From JBCKUK01 sp038924905 (GTDB lineage: Bacteria > Pseudomonadota > Gammaproteobacteria > Burkholderiales > Methylophilaceae): a stretch of 64,000 nucleotides of DNA. The stretch is taken from NCBI GenBank assembly GCA_038924905.1, contig JBCKUK010000001.1, positions 31,769 through 95,768 of the forward strand. The letters run 5' to 3'. Within the stretch, counting starts at the first letter, position 1. Every line of letters starts with the position of its first letter. Below are positions 25,251-35,267 of the stretch, in pieces. A program made the position numbers and the translations under genes. The notes beneath the pieces are model-generated. The model made no database searches and had not been told where the DNA came from. It saw only the letters and a list, made by a program, of their open reading frames with translations.

Positions 25251-25906
25251 GCGCTCTTCTCAGTCATGCATTCAGTATAGTTTAAATTTGCAGCCAGCTT
25301 GCTAATAAACGCTTTACCAGCATCATGTAAGCTAATATTGACGCCCAAATCGCTGGTCTGCGTAACCTCCAGCCCTGGATAACCGCAAGGGTCTATCGCC
25401 GCAAACGGGGTTAAATCCATGGCTATATTTAAGGCGAGACCATGATAGCAGCAGTTATTTTTAAGCCTTAAACCCAATGACGCGATTTTTTTGTCACCAA
25501 CATACACGCCGGGCGCACCAGATTTGACTGTTGCCGTAATGGCGTTTTCTTCCACGCTTTCTTCTAACAGCGAGATGACAGCGTTTCCCATAGCGCTTAC
25601 CAGCTGGCGTACGCTCAGGCCTTTACGCTTAAGGTCTATCAGCAAGTAAATAACTGCCTGGCCCGGGCCGTGGTAGGTGATTTTTCCACCCCTATCAACA
25701 AGTACCAATGGAATATCCTTGCGCTTGGGGTAACGTACATCTTTGCGGTTTAGCCCCAGGGTGTAAACCGCAGGATGCTCGGTGAGCCACAATTCGTCGG
25801 CCGTGTTCTGGTTGCGTTTGGCAGTAAACGCCTGCATGGCGTGCCATGTGGTTTCATAGTCGGTCAGGCCGAGCTCACGGATGCGTAGCGTTTGCGGCAT
25901 GGCCAA
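25247..25906 (-). CDS. lipB: Octanoyl-[ACP]:protein N-octanoyltransferase
   Basis: 219 residues. It transfers octanoate from acyl carrier protein to lipoyl domains, the step before LipA. Family motifs seen are [12 protein letters not shown], the lysine in [18 protein letters not shown], and the catalytic cysteine in [12 protein letters not shown]. It overlaps lipA by 4 bases and follows the DUF493 gene by 1 base, so the three are almost certainly one message. The N-terminus has two close Met codons (MAMPQTLRI); either may be the start. Confidence 0.95.
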   Translation of the reverse strand: MAMPQTLRIRELGLTDYETTWHAMQAFTAKRNQNTADELWLTEHPAVYTLGLNRKDVRYPKRKDIPLVLVDRGGKITYHGPGQAVIYLLIDLKRKGLSVRQLVSAMGNAVISLLEESVEENAITATVKSGAPGVYVGDKKIASLGLRLKNNCCYHGLALNIAMDLTPFAAIDPCGYPGLEVTQTSDLGVNISLHDAGKAFISKLAANLNYTECMTEKSA

Positions 25907-25907
25907 C

Positions 25908-26174
25908 CTACAGTGTTATTTTTACCAAGGGGTGCGCAGTCAAGGCGCGGTAAACATCATCGATCTGTGGCCTGGAAGTCACGTGTACGGTGCAGGTCAG
26001 GCTGATATATTTGCCACCCGAGCTGGCACGCATTTCTACTTTGCTGGAATCAAAATCCGGCAATTGTGTGTGGATTACAGCGACGATGATTTCGGCAAAA
26101 TCGTCGCGCATCTCACCCATCACTTTGATGGGAAAGTCGCAGGGAAATTCAATCAGCTCTTCATTCTCACTCAT
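25908..26174 (-). CDS. ybeD: DUF493/YbeD family protein
   Basis: 88 residues, full length for the YbeD family (ACT-like fold). Seen are [28 protein letters not shown] near the start and [26 protein letters not shown], the typical second half. The cellular role is not established; it is very often encoded between dat and lipB, as here, and has been suggested to regulate lipoate or cell-wall enzymes. Spacing to both neighbours is a few bases. Confidence 0.9.
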   Translation of the reverse strand: MSENEELIEFPCDFPIKVMGEMRDDFAEIIVAVIHTQLPDFDSSKVEMRASSGGKYISLTCTVHVTSRPQIDDVYRALTAHPLVKITL

Positions 26175-26179
26175 GACTG

Positions 26180-27043
26180 CTAATCTGTTTCCTGCCGCAT
26201 GACTTGTTTTTTATAGTCTTGGTATAAGGCATACATTTTATGAAACAGCGGGCCGGGCTTGCCGCTACCCACGGCCTTGCCATCCAGCGAGGTAATTGCC
26301 AATATTTCCTTGGTGGAAGAGGTAATCCACAGCTCGTCAGCTGCACGAATGCGCGCTTCATCAAAACAACCAATATTGACCGGGATATTATTAGTCTCGG
26401 CGAGCTCCAGCACCAGATTGTAAGTGATGCCGGGCAGCATGTGCGTATCCTTGGGCGGCGCCAGAATCACACCCGCTTCCCCCGCAAATATGTTGCTGGC
26501 TGCGCCTTCAGTGAGTATGCCGTCGCGGAACAACACGGTTTCTACCGCGTTAACATCCACCGCCAATTGACGCAGTAGAACATTGGGTAGCAAGGCGATG
26601 GCTTTAATGTCGCACCTGTCCCAGCGAATATCTACCGCGCTGACCGCGGCTACACCGTTCTCACATTGTATTTTTGGTGGTGTGACCAAGGGACTACTCA
26701 TCATAAAAACAGTGGGTGTGACGTTCTTGGGAAAAGCGTGATCACGCGGCGCTACGCCACGTGTGATGTGCAGATAGAGCGATTGGTCGTCAGCCTCGTT
26801 TTTGGCAATCAGCGCATGAATCAATGTTTCCCATTCATCCACCGAATGCGGGTTGGTGATGCGCAAACCCGCCAGGCTATGTTGTAAACGATTCAAATGT
26901 TCGTGCAGCCTGAAGGCATGGCGCGAATAGACCGGAATGACCTCGTACACACCATCGCCAAAGATAAAGCCACGATCCAGTACCGGCACATAAGCCTGCT
27001 CTATGGGTAAAAATTTGCCGTTAAGGTAGACAATCTGGCTCAT
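26180..27043 (-). CDS. dat: D-amino-acid aminotransferase (PLP fold type IV)
   Basis: 287 residues. Class IV aminotransferase with the PLP lysine in RCDIKAIALLPNVL, and D-amino-acid aminotransferase motifs VYEVIPVYSRHAFRLHEHLNRL and LTEGAASNIFA. It is likely to interconvert D-alanine and D-glutamate and so feed peptidoglycan precursors. It sits between dacC and the DUF493-lipBA genes, the standard betaproteobacterial order. Branched-chain aminotransferase is the main alternative, but length and the ITRGVAPRDHAFP motif favour D-specific members. Confidence 0.88.
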   Translation of the reverse strand: MSQIVYLNGKFLPIEQAYVPVLDRGFIFGDGVYEVIPVYSRHAFRLHEHLNRLQHSLAGLRITNPHSVDEWETLIHALIAKNEADDQSLYLHITRGVAPRDHAFPKNVTPTVFMMSSPLVTPPKIQCENGVAAVSAVDIRWDRCDIKAIALLPNVLLRQLAVDVNAVETVLFRDGILTEGAASNIFAGEAGVILAPPKDTHMLPGITYNLVLELAETNNIPVNIGCFDEARIRAADELWITSSTKEILAITSLDGKAVGSGKPGPLFHKMYALYQDYKKQVMRQETD

Positions 27044-27062
27044 GGATGGTTATTCAAAGAGG

Positions 27063-28226
27063 CTACTCAAAAAGCAGTTTGATGTTGTCCCACATACGGC
27101 CAAAAATACCGGCAATTTCAATATTTCTGGCGGCTACCAGCTTGCGCTCATCGACGACTTTGCCATCCAGAAAGAATTGAATAGTGCCGATTTCCTGTCC
27201 GGCATTGATGGGCGCAATCAGCGGCTGTTTGCTGGACATTTTTGCCTTGATGATGCGGTATGCATCTTTGGGTAGCGTAAGGTATAAATCATCGGCTACG
27301 GTCGTAGCCAGCGTGTTTTCGCTGCCCTTCCACACCTTGAGTGTGCTGACAGTCTGCCCGCGCTTAAAGACCAGATGAGATTCGTAAAATTTGAAGCCGT
27401 AGTTCAGCAGTTTTTGACTTTCGGTTGCGCGCGAGCTTTCGGAAGGCGCACCCAGAACCACGGATATAAAACGGGTTTTACCACGTTTAGCGGAAGTAAT
27501 CAGGCAGTAACCTGCACTTTTGGTGTGGCCGGTTTTCATGCCATCAACGTAAGGGTCCAGCCACAACAGGCGATTGCGATTGAGCTGGGTAATTTTGTTG
27601 TAGGTGTATTCCTTGATTGAGTACAAACGCTTGTACTCATCGGGAAAGTCGCGAATCAGCGCGGCAGCTAATAAAGACAAATCGAAGGCAGTAGTGTAAT
27701 GCTGTGGATCGGACAGCCCCGTGGCATTGACGAAATGCGTATTTTTCATGCCGAGGCGCACTGCTTCCTGATTCATCAAGTCGGCAAATGCTTCTTCGGA
27801 GCCGGCAATGCCTTCCGCCAGGACGATACTCGCATCGTTACCGGAAATCGCAATCATGCCGTGCTGTAATTCATCTACCGTGACTGGCTGTTTGGGATCA
27901 AGAAACATGCAGGAGCCGAGTGAGCCGCCGCAACCAGTACCGCCGCCCTTCAGTGCCTTATTGCTGACCGGCAAAGTCTGGTCTAGCTGTAAATGCCCAT
28001 TTTTTAAGGCTTTGAATACCAGATAGGCCGTCATCAGCTTGGTGAGCGAGGCTGGCTCCACCCTGCTGGTACCTGCCTGCTCCGCGATAATATGGCTGCT
28101 GTTGAAATCGCTTAACAGATAAGATTTAACTGTCAGCGATGGCGGCGGCGGGATATCAGTAGCGTAGACGCTAAATGAGAATATGGCGGATATTAAAAAT
28201 GCAATTGGAAGTGATAGTTGGCGCAT
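27063..28226 (-). CDS. dacC: D-alanyl-D-alanine carboxypeptidase (PBP5/6 type)
   Basis: 387 residues, full length. Signal peptide (LPIAFLISAIFSFSVYA), then the penicillin-binding core: Ser60-Leu-Thr-Lys63 in EPASLTKLM, SGND near residue 122, and KTGHTKSAG near residue 233. The C-terminal beta domain ends in an amphipathic tail (GRMWDNIKLLF) that would tether it to the outer face of the inner membrane. It trims the terminal D-Ala from murein pentapeptides and so sets cross-linking and cell shape. It lies 9 bases downstream of the RlpA gene in the elongation cluster. Confidence 0.95.
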   Translation of the reverse strand: MRQLSLPIAFLISAIFSFSVYATDIPPPPSLTVKSYLLSDFNSSHIIAEQAGTSRVEPASLTKLMTAYLVFKALKNGHLQLDQTLPVSNKALKGGGTGCGGSLGSCMFLDPKQPVTVDELQHGMIAISGNDASIVLAEGIAGSEEAFADLMNQEAVRLGMKNTHFVNATGLSDPQHYTTAFDLSLLAAALIRDFPDEYKRLYSIKEYTYNKITQLNRNRLLWLDPYVDGMKTGHTKSAGYCLITSAKRGKTRFISVVLGAPSESSRATESQKLLNYGFKFYESHLVFKRGQTVSTLKVWKGSENTLATTVADDLYLTLPKDAYRIIKAKMSSKQPLIAPINAGQEIGTIQFFLDGKVVDERKLVAARNIEIAGIFGRMWDNIKLLFE

Positions 28227-28235
28227 AGAGTTTGA

Positions 28236-29204
28236 TTATTGGTCGATAACGATAGCTTTGGCACCTAGTACTTGCTTGATTCTGACAGCAGCCTTTTCAG
28301 CATCTGCACGGCTGGTATAAGGCCCAAGGCGTACACGGTAAATCCCCGCATTATACCAGCTTGCCACATTCACACTGCCCGTATCCCCGTTCTGTGTCAT
28401 ATTTTGCTGCTGCAATTTTTCGCACAAGCGATCCGCGTTGCCTGAATATTTAAAAGCACCAACCTGCACATAGCTGCCGCTGGTTTGCTCGACCGTGATG
28501 GGTGTGGGTGCTGCTGTGACTGCCTCTGCAATAGGAGCGGCAGGCGCAGGAGTTGCCGATACTTCTGGCGCTTTGGCTGCCGCTACAAGGGTAGCGGGGC
28601 GTGTGTCTATCGCCTCAACTTCTACTTTACCACTGCCTTTTTCCAGCAAACGCAATTTATAAGCAGCGGCATAGGAGAGATCAATCAATCGGTCGCTATG
28701 AAACGGCCCTCTATCATTGATGCGCACAATCACTGAGCGGCCATTTTCCGGATTGGTGACGCGCACGTAGCTGGGTAACGGTAGCGTGGTATGCGCGCCG
28801 GTCATGCCATACATGTCATACACTTCACCGCTCGAGGTTTTTTGGCCGTGGTAGCGCTTGCCGTACCAGGAAGCAATACCGCTTTGTTTGTAAGGCACGT
28901 AACTTGTCATTGGCGTATAGCTGGTTCCTAGTGTGCTGTATGGCCGGTTGGCACGCGCAAGGGGCGCTTCAGCGCGTGGTATGGCATCGGCAATGCCATC
29001 AATATTAACGGGCTGGTTGTCACCCGGGCCGTCATCCAGATAATAGCCGCCAGGTTTTGTTGGTGCGGAAGATTCAGTTGCAGCGCCAGATGATTTTGGA
29101 GCGGCGCGCTCGGTCGCAGGTTTGTCAGACTTGATAATGCTGCCGCATGCAACCAGAACAAAACTTAGCGCGAGAGGAAGAGCAAAACGAATCAGGTTTA
29201 TCAA
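28236..29204 (-). CDS. rlpA: Septal ring lytic transglycosylase RlpA family lipoprotein
   Basis: 322 residues. Lipoprotein signal with lipobox LVAC (Cys20), a Pro/Ala/Ser-rich linker, then the double-psi barrel RlpA domain (SGIASWYGKRYHGQKTSSGE...RINDRGPFHSDRLIDLS) and a C-terminal SPOR domain (SYVQVGAFKYSGNADRLCEKL...). RlpA cleaves glycan strands stripped of peptides at the division site; SPOR domains bind such denuded glycans. It overlaps rodA by 4 bases. Confidence 0.93.
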   Translation of the reverse strand: MINLIRFALPLALSFVLVACGSIIKSDKPATERAAPKSSGAATESSAPTKPGGYYLDDGPGDNQPVNIDGIADAIPRAEAPLARANRPYSTLGTSYTPMTSYVPYKQSGIASWYGKRYHGQKTSSGEVYDMYGMTGAHTTLPLPSYVRVTNPENGRSVIVRINDRGPFHSDRLIDLSYAAAYKLRLLEKGSGKVEVEAIDTRPATLVAAAKAPEVSATPAPAAPIAEAVTAAPTPITVEQTSGSYVQVGAFKYSGNADRLCEKLQQQNMTQNGDTGSVNVASWYNAGIYRVRLGPYTSRADAEKAAVRIKQVLGAKAIVIDQ

Positions 29205-30295
29205 GAAGTCACCAGTTTTTTATGTGTTTGTATACTCATCAAAATACCAAAACCCAACATCAGCGTCACCAGCGACGTGCCGCCGTAGCTGATCAGCGGT
29301 AGCGGGATACCAACCACCGGTAAAATGCCGCTGGCCATGCCGATATTGACAAATACATAGGTAAAAAATGTTAGCGTGATACTGCCCGCAAGCAAACGGC
29401 AGAAAGTGTTTTGTGCCTGTGCCGCGATGACCAGGCCACGCCCAATAATTAACGAGAAAAGCAGCAATAACAGCAAATTACCCAATAAGCCGAATTCTTC
29501 ACCAAACACTGCAAAAATAAAATCCGTAGAGCGCTCAGGCAGAAAATCAAGCTGCGCTTGCGTGCCATTCAGCCAACCTTTACCGGCGATGCCGCCAGAA
29601 CCTAGAGCAATACCGGCCTGTATGGTTTGATAGCCCGCACCAAGCGGGTCTTGGGATGGATCAAATAAAATCTCGATACGTTTGCGCTGATAATCATGCA
29701 ATAGCGACCACAAAATAGGGGTGAGTGCGCCCATCGCTACGCCAGAACCCAGCAACAGACGCCAGCTCAGCCCCGCCAGGTAAAGCACATAAAAACCGGA
29801 GGCGCCGACGAGCAGCGAAGTGCCGAGATCTGGCTGTTGCAAAATGAAAGCTGCCGGAACTGCCAGCAATACCGCGCCTACGGCGTAATCGGAAACGCGC
29901 AGGCTGGCTTCACGCCTGGAAAAATACCACGCTAGCAGCATAGGCAGTCCGATTTTCATTAATTCAGAAGGCTGAATGCGCACTATTCCAAAATGTAGCC
30001 AGCGTCTGGCACCATGGCTAATTTCTCCAAACAAGGCAACACTCAGCAGCAGCAGCAGGCTTAATACATAGAGTGGCAGTGCAACCCGCTCCAGATGATG
30101 GGGCGCAATGTTGGCAGCCAGCCACATTACTGCCAGCGCTACCAGAATATTGACGAATTGCGAGCCGACACGGTCAAAGCTTTCCTCCGAAGCGCTATAC
30201 AGCACAAAAAGTCCGATCAACAGGGCGAATAAAATACATCCCATGAGAAAGGAGTCGATATGTTTAATCAAATACCTGGTTGGCAATTTAATCAT
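29201..30295 (-). CDS. rodA: Rod-shape SEDS glycosyltransferase RodA
   Basis: 364 residues with ten predicted membrane helices. Signatures are HGARRWLHFGIVRIQPSELMKIGLPMLLAWYF, QQPDLGTSLL and the C-terminal GIPLPLISYGGTSLVTLMLGFGIL. RodA polymerises lipid II into glycan strands in the elongasome together with PBP2. Its start overlaps the 3' end of mrdA by 8 bases, so the two are translated together. Confidence 0.95.
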   Translation of the reverse strand: MIKLPTRYLIKHIDSFLMGCILFALLIGLFVLYSASEESFDRVGSQFVNILVALAVMWLAANIAPHHLERVALPLYVLSLLLLLSVALFGEISHGARRWLHFGIVRIQPSELMKIGLPMLLAWYFSRREASLRVSDYAVGAVLLAVPAAFILQQPDLGTSLLVGASGFYVLYLAGLSWRLLLGSGVAMGALTPILWSLLHDYQRKRIEILFDPSQDPLGAGYQTIQAGIALGSGGIAGKGWLNGTQAQLDFLPERSTDFIFAVFGEEFGLLGNLLLLLLFSLIIGRGLVIAAQAQNTFCRLLAGSITLTFFTYVFVNIGMASGILPVVGIPLPLISYGGTSLVTLMLGFGILMSIQTHKKLVTS

Positions 30296-32243
30296 GGGGT
30301 TCTTCCAAATCTCCCTCTGTTGGGGCTTCCTCTACCCGATCACCTGCTGGACTTGCTGGTGTTTCAGTCCCCGGAGCCACTGGTATTGGCGACTTGCCAA
30401 GCAAATAATAGTCCATTACTTTACGTGCAATTGGCCCTGCTACCGAGCCGCCGTGGCCACCATTTTCGACAATTACAGCAAGCGCAATCTTGGGGGCTTC
30501 TGCCGGCGCATAAGCGATGAACAGGGCGTGGTCTCGAAAGCGTTCGCTTACCTTGCTCTCATTATATTTTTCATTTTGTTTGATACCAATTACCTGCGCC
30601 GTACCGGTTTTAGCGGCAATTGTATAAGAGCTATCCGCACCTATACTGGCTGCGGTGCCGCCCGGCAAAGTCACATCCACCATACCCTGTTTCACCAAGG
30701 CTATATTTTCCGGTTTTAACGAAATTTTATCTGTACTGACAATAGACACCGGACGGCTGATGCCGCTACTTGCTTCCTGAATACTGGCTACAAGATGCGG
30801 GCGCATTGCTACGCCATTATTGGCCAAAATTGCTGTGGCATGTGCCAGTTGCAAAGGTGTTACCAGCGTGTAGCCCTGGCCTATGCCTACAATCACAGTT
30901 TCGCCCGGATACCATTTTTGTTTAAAACGTCTCCCCTTCCACTCCGGCGTCGGCAGCAACCCTTCTGTTTCTCTCCTGAGATCAATTCCTGTTCTTTGGC
31001 CAAATCCAAAGTGACGGACAAAATCAGTGAGATTCTTTATGCCTAAATCCTGGGCCAGGCCATAAAAGAATGTATCGCAAGAAATGGTGATGGCACGTTG
31101 TATATCCACTTGACCATGGCCGCCTGGCTTCCAATCCCGATAACGATGCTGGCTACCGGGCAGGATAAAAAATCCCGGGTCGTTAATACTAAACGGCGGC
31201 GTGCGTTTGCCAGACTCCAGCCCGGCCATCGCAACAAATGGTTTAAATGTGGAGCCGGGCGGGTAAATACCGCGCAACGGCCGATTGATCAGCGGCTTAT
31301 CCAAAGATTCATTCAGCGCTTTCCAGTTTTCAGAATTTATGCCAGCTACAAACAGATTCGGGTCAAATGTGGGTTGGCTGACGTAAGCCAGCACCTCTCC
31401 GTTACTGGGGTTAATGGCAACCAGGGCGCCACGACGATCACCAAAAGCGTTCTCGGCAATACTTTGTAAATTGCTGTCCACCGATAAAATCAGATTATCG
31501 CCAGGCACAGGCGCGGTGCGGGATAGCACGCGCACGGCATGGCCATCTGCATCAATTTCTACTTGCTGAAAGCCGGTAGTGCCATGCAAATTACGTTCGT
31601 AATATTGTTCCAGCCCACCTTTGCCAATATGGTCAGAACCTTTGTAATTGGATAGATCGCCTGATGATTCCAGGGAATCGAGATCGTTGTCGTTAATACG
31701 GCCAATATAGCCAATGAAGTGCGAGCCTAGCTTGCCTTGTGGGTAGTGGCGAAACAGGCGCGATTTGATATCCACGCCGGGGAAGCGATAGCGATTGACA
31801 GCGAAGCGGGCGGCTTCTGCTTCGTTCAAGTGCGTGCGTAGCGACACACTTTCAAAATTATGGCTTTGTCCACGCAGTTTTTTGAAGCGTTTGCGGTCAA
31901 GCGAGCTGACTTCTACCAGCTTGCCGACCTCATTAATGGTTTCTTCAACATCTTTTACCTTGGCTGGCGTGATTTCCAACGTGTAAACGAAAAAGTTATG
32001 CGCCAGCAAGACCCCGTTGCGGTCAAGTATCAGGCCGCGACTAGGCACAATCGGCACTAACGAAATACGGTTATTTTCCGCCAAAGTTTGATAGTGTTGG
32101 TACCTTGCTATTTGCAGGAAAAAGAAACGACTTGTGAGTGCGCCAAAACACAGCAGCACAACAATGGCCGCTACACCCAGCCGCAAGCGGAAATAATATC
32201 GTTCGTGTTGATAGTTTTTAAATTCTGAGCGTGGTTTTCTCAT
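30288..32243 (-). CDS. mrdA: Penicillin-binding protein 2 (elongasome transpeptidase)
   Basis: 651 residues. Short cytosolic N-terminus, one membrane anchor (LGVAAIVVLLCFGALTSRFFFLQ), dimerisation/pedestal domain, then the transpeptidase domain with GSTFKPF (active Ser, SxxK), SCDTFFYGLA and KTGTAQV. It cross-links side-wall peptidoglycan with RodA. The C-terminus has an Asp/Glu/Pro-rich tail after the transpeptidase domain. It follows mreD by 56 bases. Confidence 0.95.
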   Translation of the reverse strand: MRKPRSEFKNYQHERYYFRLRLGVAAIVVLLCFGALTSRFFFLQIARYQHYQTLAENNRISLVPIVPSRGLILDRNGVLLAHNFFVYTLEITPAKVKDVEETINEVGKLVEVSSLDRKRFKKLRGQSHNFESVSLRTHLNEAEAARFAVNRYRFPGVDIKSRLFRHYPQGKLGSHFIGYIGRINDNDLDSLESSGDLSNYKGSDHIGKGGLEQYYERNLHGTTGFQQVEIDADGHAVRVLSRTAPVPGDNLILSVDSNLQSIAENAFGDRRGALVAINPSNGEVLAYVSQPTFDPNLFVAGINSENWKALNESLDKPLINRPLRGIYPPGSTFKPFVAMAGLESGKRTPPFSINDPGFFILPGSQHRYRDWKPGGHGQVDIQRAITISCDTFFYGLAQDLGIKNLTDFVRHFGFGQRTGIDLRRETEGLLPTPEWKGRRFKQKWYPGETVIVGIGQGYTLVTPLQLAHATAILANNGVAMRPHLVASIQEASSGISRPVSIVSTDKISLKPENIALVKQGMVDVTLPGGTAASIGADSSYTIAAKTGTAQVIGIKQNEKYNESKVSERFRDHALFIAYAPAEAPKIALAVIVENGGHGGSVAGPIARKVMDYYLLGKSPIPVAPGTETPASPAGDRVEEAPTEGDLEEPHD

Positions 32244-32299
32244 GCAGGGAGAATCACCGCAATACGGCGTGCAAGGAACCTGAGTAATGGCCCCTTGTA

Positions 32300-32779
32300 T
32301 CAGTTTTTATGAGGAGGAGCATCAACGCCAATACCAGAAAAAATAACCAGTTGCCGGAGCAGGATGCCACTGATACTTGGCAGAAAATAGTCCCAGCCGG
32401 GGGCTTCACCCCCTGCAAAAAGTTTGAGCACCAACAGGGTAATCTGGGCCAGCAATAAAAGGGCAAACACATAGCTTGCTTGTTGCCAAATATTAAACAG
32501 CGCCAGACGGCGCTGATAAAGCACAGCGAAATATGCAGTGAGTGCGTAGGCCATGGCATTCTGGCCAAAAATACCGCCGCTGGCGAGGTCAACCGCCAGC
32601 CCGGCAGCCCAGGCAGTACCAATATTGCAGAGACGCGGAGCGCGTAGTAGCCAGTACAGCACTACCAGTAGCATAAAATCTGGGCGCACTATCAAGCCAA
32701 AGCCAGCCCAAGGCAACAGTTGACATAGCAATGCCAACAGCATCGATAAGTAGACTGATTTAAGGCTGGCGGCTTGCAT
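32300..32779 (-). CDS. mreD: Rod shape-determining membrane protein MreD
   Basis: 159 residues, five or six hydrophobic helices, length typical of MreD. Motifs include LPWAGFGLIVRPDFMLLVVLYWLLRAPRLCNIGTAWAAGL and DLASGGIFGQNAMAYALTAYF. It is part of the MreBCD scaffold that positions the elongation machinery. The start overlaps the mreC end by 20 bases. Confidence 0.9.
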   Translation of the reverse strand: MQAASLKSVYLSMLLALLCQLLPWAGFGLIVRPDFMLLVVLYWLLRAPRLCNIGTAWAAGLAVDLASGGIFGQNAMAYALTAYFAVLYQRRLALFNIWQQASYVFALLLLAQITLLVLKLFAGGEAPGWDYFLPSISGILLRQLVIFSGIGVDAPPHKN

Positions 32780-33710
32780 TATTTTTTACCGGAGGGGCGG
32801 GTTCCCTGGACTCATTAGCCGCTTTATACGCAGCAACCGCAGGCGCGTTGATGACCGTGCCCACAGGTGTTTCGGCCTTCTGGATGCTGATTAAAAGTAT
32901 CTGGCGATTATTCTCAATGCCAGCGACTGGCTTGCACACAATATGGGCAAAGGGTGAATCCGGGTTGCGCTCAATCAGCGTAACTTCGGCGACAGCTAAA
33001 CCAGCTGGGTATATACCGTCAATGCCGGAAGTAACCAATCTGTCGCCTTTGCGAATATCCACATTTGCTGGCAGGTATGGTAAATATATCGTGGTATCAC
33101 GCCCATGACCGAAGGCGATAGCGCGCAAACCATTGCGTTCAATCTGTACCGGGATTGCCAGCCCCTTATCGGTAATCAGTGTGACTTCGCTACTGAAGGG
33201 ATAAACTCGAGTAACCTGGCCAATAACACCCGCTGCATCTATCACTGCCTGCCCGGCAACTATATTTTGTCTGGCTCCAAGGTTGACTACCACTTTGTGA
33301 TTAAAGGGGTCGCGCCCCATATGCAATATTTCGCCCAATCTCGCGGGCTGTGTGATTGATTGAGCAGCGCTTAGCAGATTGCGCAGGTTCTCATTCTCGG
33401 TTTCCAGCAATTTAAAGCGTTGCAGCTCCGCTCCTTGTTCCAAGGCTTGTTGGATCAATTGGCGATTTTGGTTGACCAAAGTTTTTTGAGTCACCAAGTA
33501 TTTTTGTGCTGTTGAATACAATTTGAATGGTGCATTGGCAACCATTTGTAATGGATGTAGCAGCCCCATAAATCCTTGACGGATTTCAACCAGGTAATGC
33601 AGGCGCGAGTCGGTCGCCATCAGCGATAAAGACATTGCAGCGAAAAAAACCAGCCGGGCAAAAGGGCTGGGGCCGCGGACGAAGAAGGCTGGAGTTTGGT
33701 GATGATCCAT
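32760..33710 (-). CDS. mreC: Rod shape-determining protein MreC
   Basis: 316 residues. N-terminal membrane helix (FARLVFFAAMSLSLMA), a coiled-coil stretch (QALEQGAELQRFKLLETENENLRNLL) and the two beta domains (LGARQNIVAGQAVIDAAGVIGQVTRV, DLVTSGIDGIYPAGL-like motif). It links cytosolic MreB to periplasmic PBP2. The C-terminal 40 residues are Pro/Ala-rich. It lies 91 bases downstream of mreB, with a perfect hairpin in the gap. Confidence 0.93.
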   Translation of the reverse strand: MDHHQTPAFFVRGPSPFARLVFFAAMSLSLMATDSRLHYLVEIRQGFMGLLHPLQMVANAPFKLYSTAQKYLVTQKTLVNQNRQLIQQALEQGAELQRFKLLETENENLRNLLSAAQSITQPARLGEILHMGRDPFNHKVVVNLGARQNIVAGQAVIDAAGVIGQVTRVYPFSSEVTLITDKGLAIPVQIERNGLRAIAFGHGRDTTIYLPYLPANVDIRKGDRLVTSGIDGIYPAGLAVAEVTLIERNPDSPFAHIVCKPVAGIENNRQILLISIQKAETPVGTVINAPAVAAYKAANESREPAPPVKNNASRQP

Positions 33711-33748
33711 GGCGCGAGATATTTTTGTTCGGCCTTATGTCCAGAAAA

Positions 33749-33769
33749 CAGGCCATATTTGATGGCCTG
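33749..33769. other. Hairpin between mreB and mreC
   Basis: A perfect 8-bp stem, CAGGCCAT - ATTTG - ATGGCCTG, lies in the gap between the mreB stop and the mreC start. On the transcribed strand no T-tract follows, so partial attenuation or mRNA end protection is more likely than full termination. That would give more mreB than mreC message. Confidence 0.45.
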
Positions 33770-33801
33770 GATGATGAGTGACAATAAAAGTGTGGTAGAG
33801 A

Positions 33802-34875
<1,074 letters not shown>

Positions 34876-34902
34876 TCATGCCGTGGCACAACGTGTCACG
34901 AC

Positions 34903-34931
34903 TTAAGATGCACATTAAAGCAAGGTATAAT
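34903..34931 (+). promoter_or_regulatory. Sigma-70 promoter of gatCAB
   Basis: TTAAGA (34903-34908), 17-base spacer, perfect TATAAT (34926-34931), 39 bases before the gatC ATG. Good -10, moderate -35. Confidence 0.65.
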
Positions 34932-34970
34932 AACCGATATCGCATTAAAATTTAATATTTGGTTAGATAA

Positions 34971-35258
34971 ATGTCTCTCAATATTACAGATGTAAAACGC
35001 ATTGCACATTTGGCGCGTATAGAGGTTAGCGATTGTGATGTGGAATCCTATCTAACCAAGCTTACAGACATCCTCGGCCTGATCGAACAAATGCAGGCAG
35101 TAGATACCACCGGCATCACGCCCATGTCGCATTCGCAGGATGTCACGCAGCGCTTGCGCGAAGATGTTGTGACCGAAACCAATCAGCGTGAATTATTTCA
35201 GTCAATCGCTCCGGCTGTGGAAAACGGCTTGTATCTTGTCCCCAAAGTAATTGAGTAA
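34971..35258 (+). CDS. gatC: Asp/Glu-tRNA(Asn/Gln) amidotransferase subunit C
   Basis: 95 residues, the usual length. Motifs are [38 protein letters not shown] and the C-terminal LREDVVTE...[11 protein letters not shown]. GatC clamps GatA to GatB in the GatCAB enzyme that converts misacylated Glu-tRNA(Gln) and/or Asp-tRNA(Asn) to the correct amides. First gene of the operon, with a clear upstream promoter. Confidence 0.95.
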   Translation: MSLNITDVKRIAHLARIEVSDCDVESYLTKLTDILGLIEQMQAVDTTGITPMSHSQDVTQRLREDVVTETNQRELFQSIAPAVENGLYLVPKVIE

Positions 35259-35267
35259 TTCCCGCAT

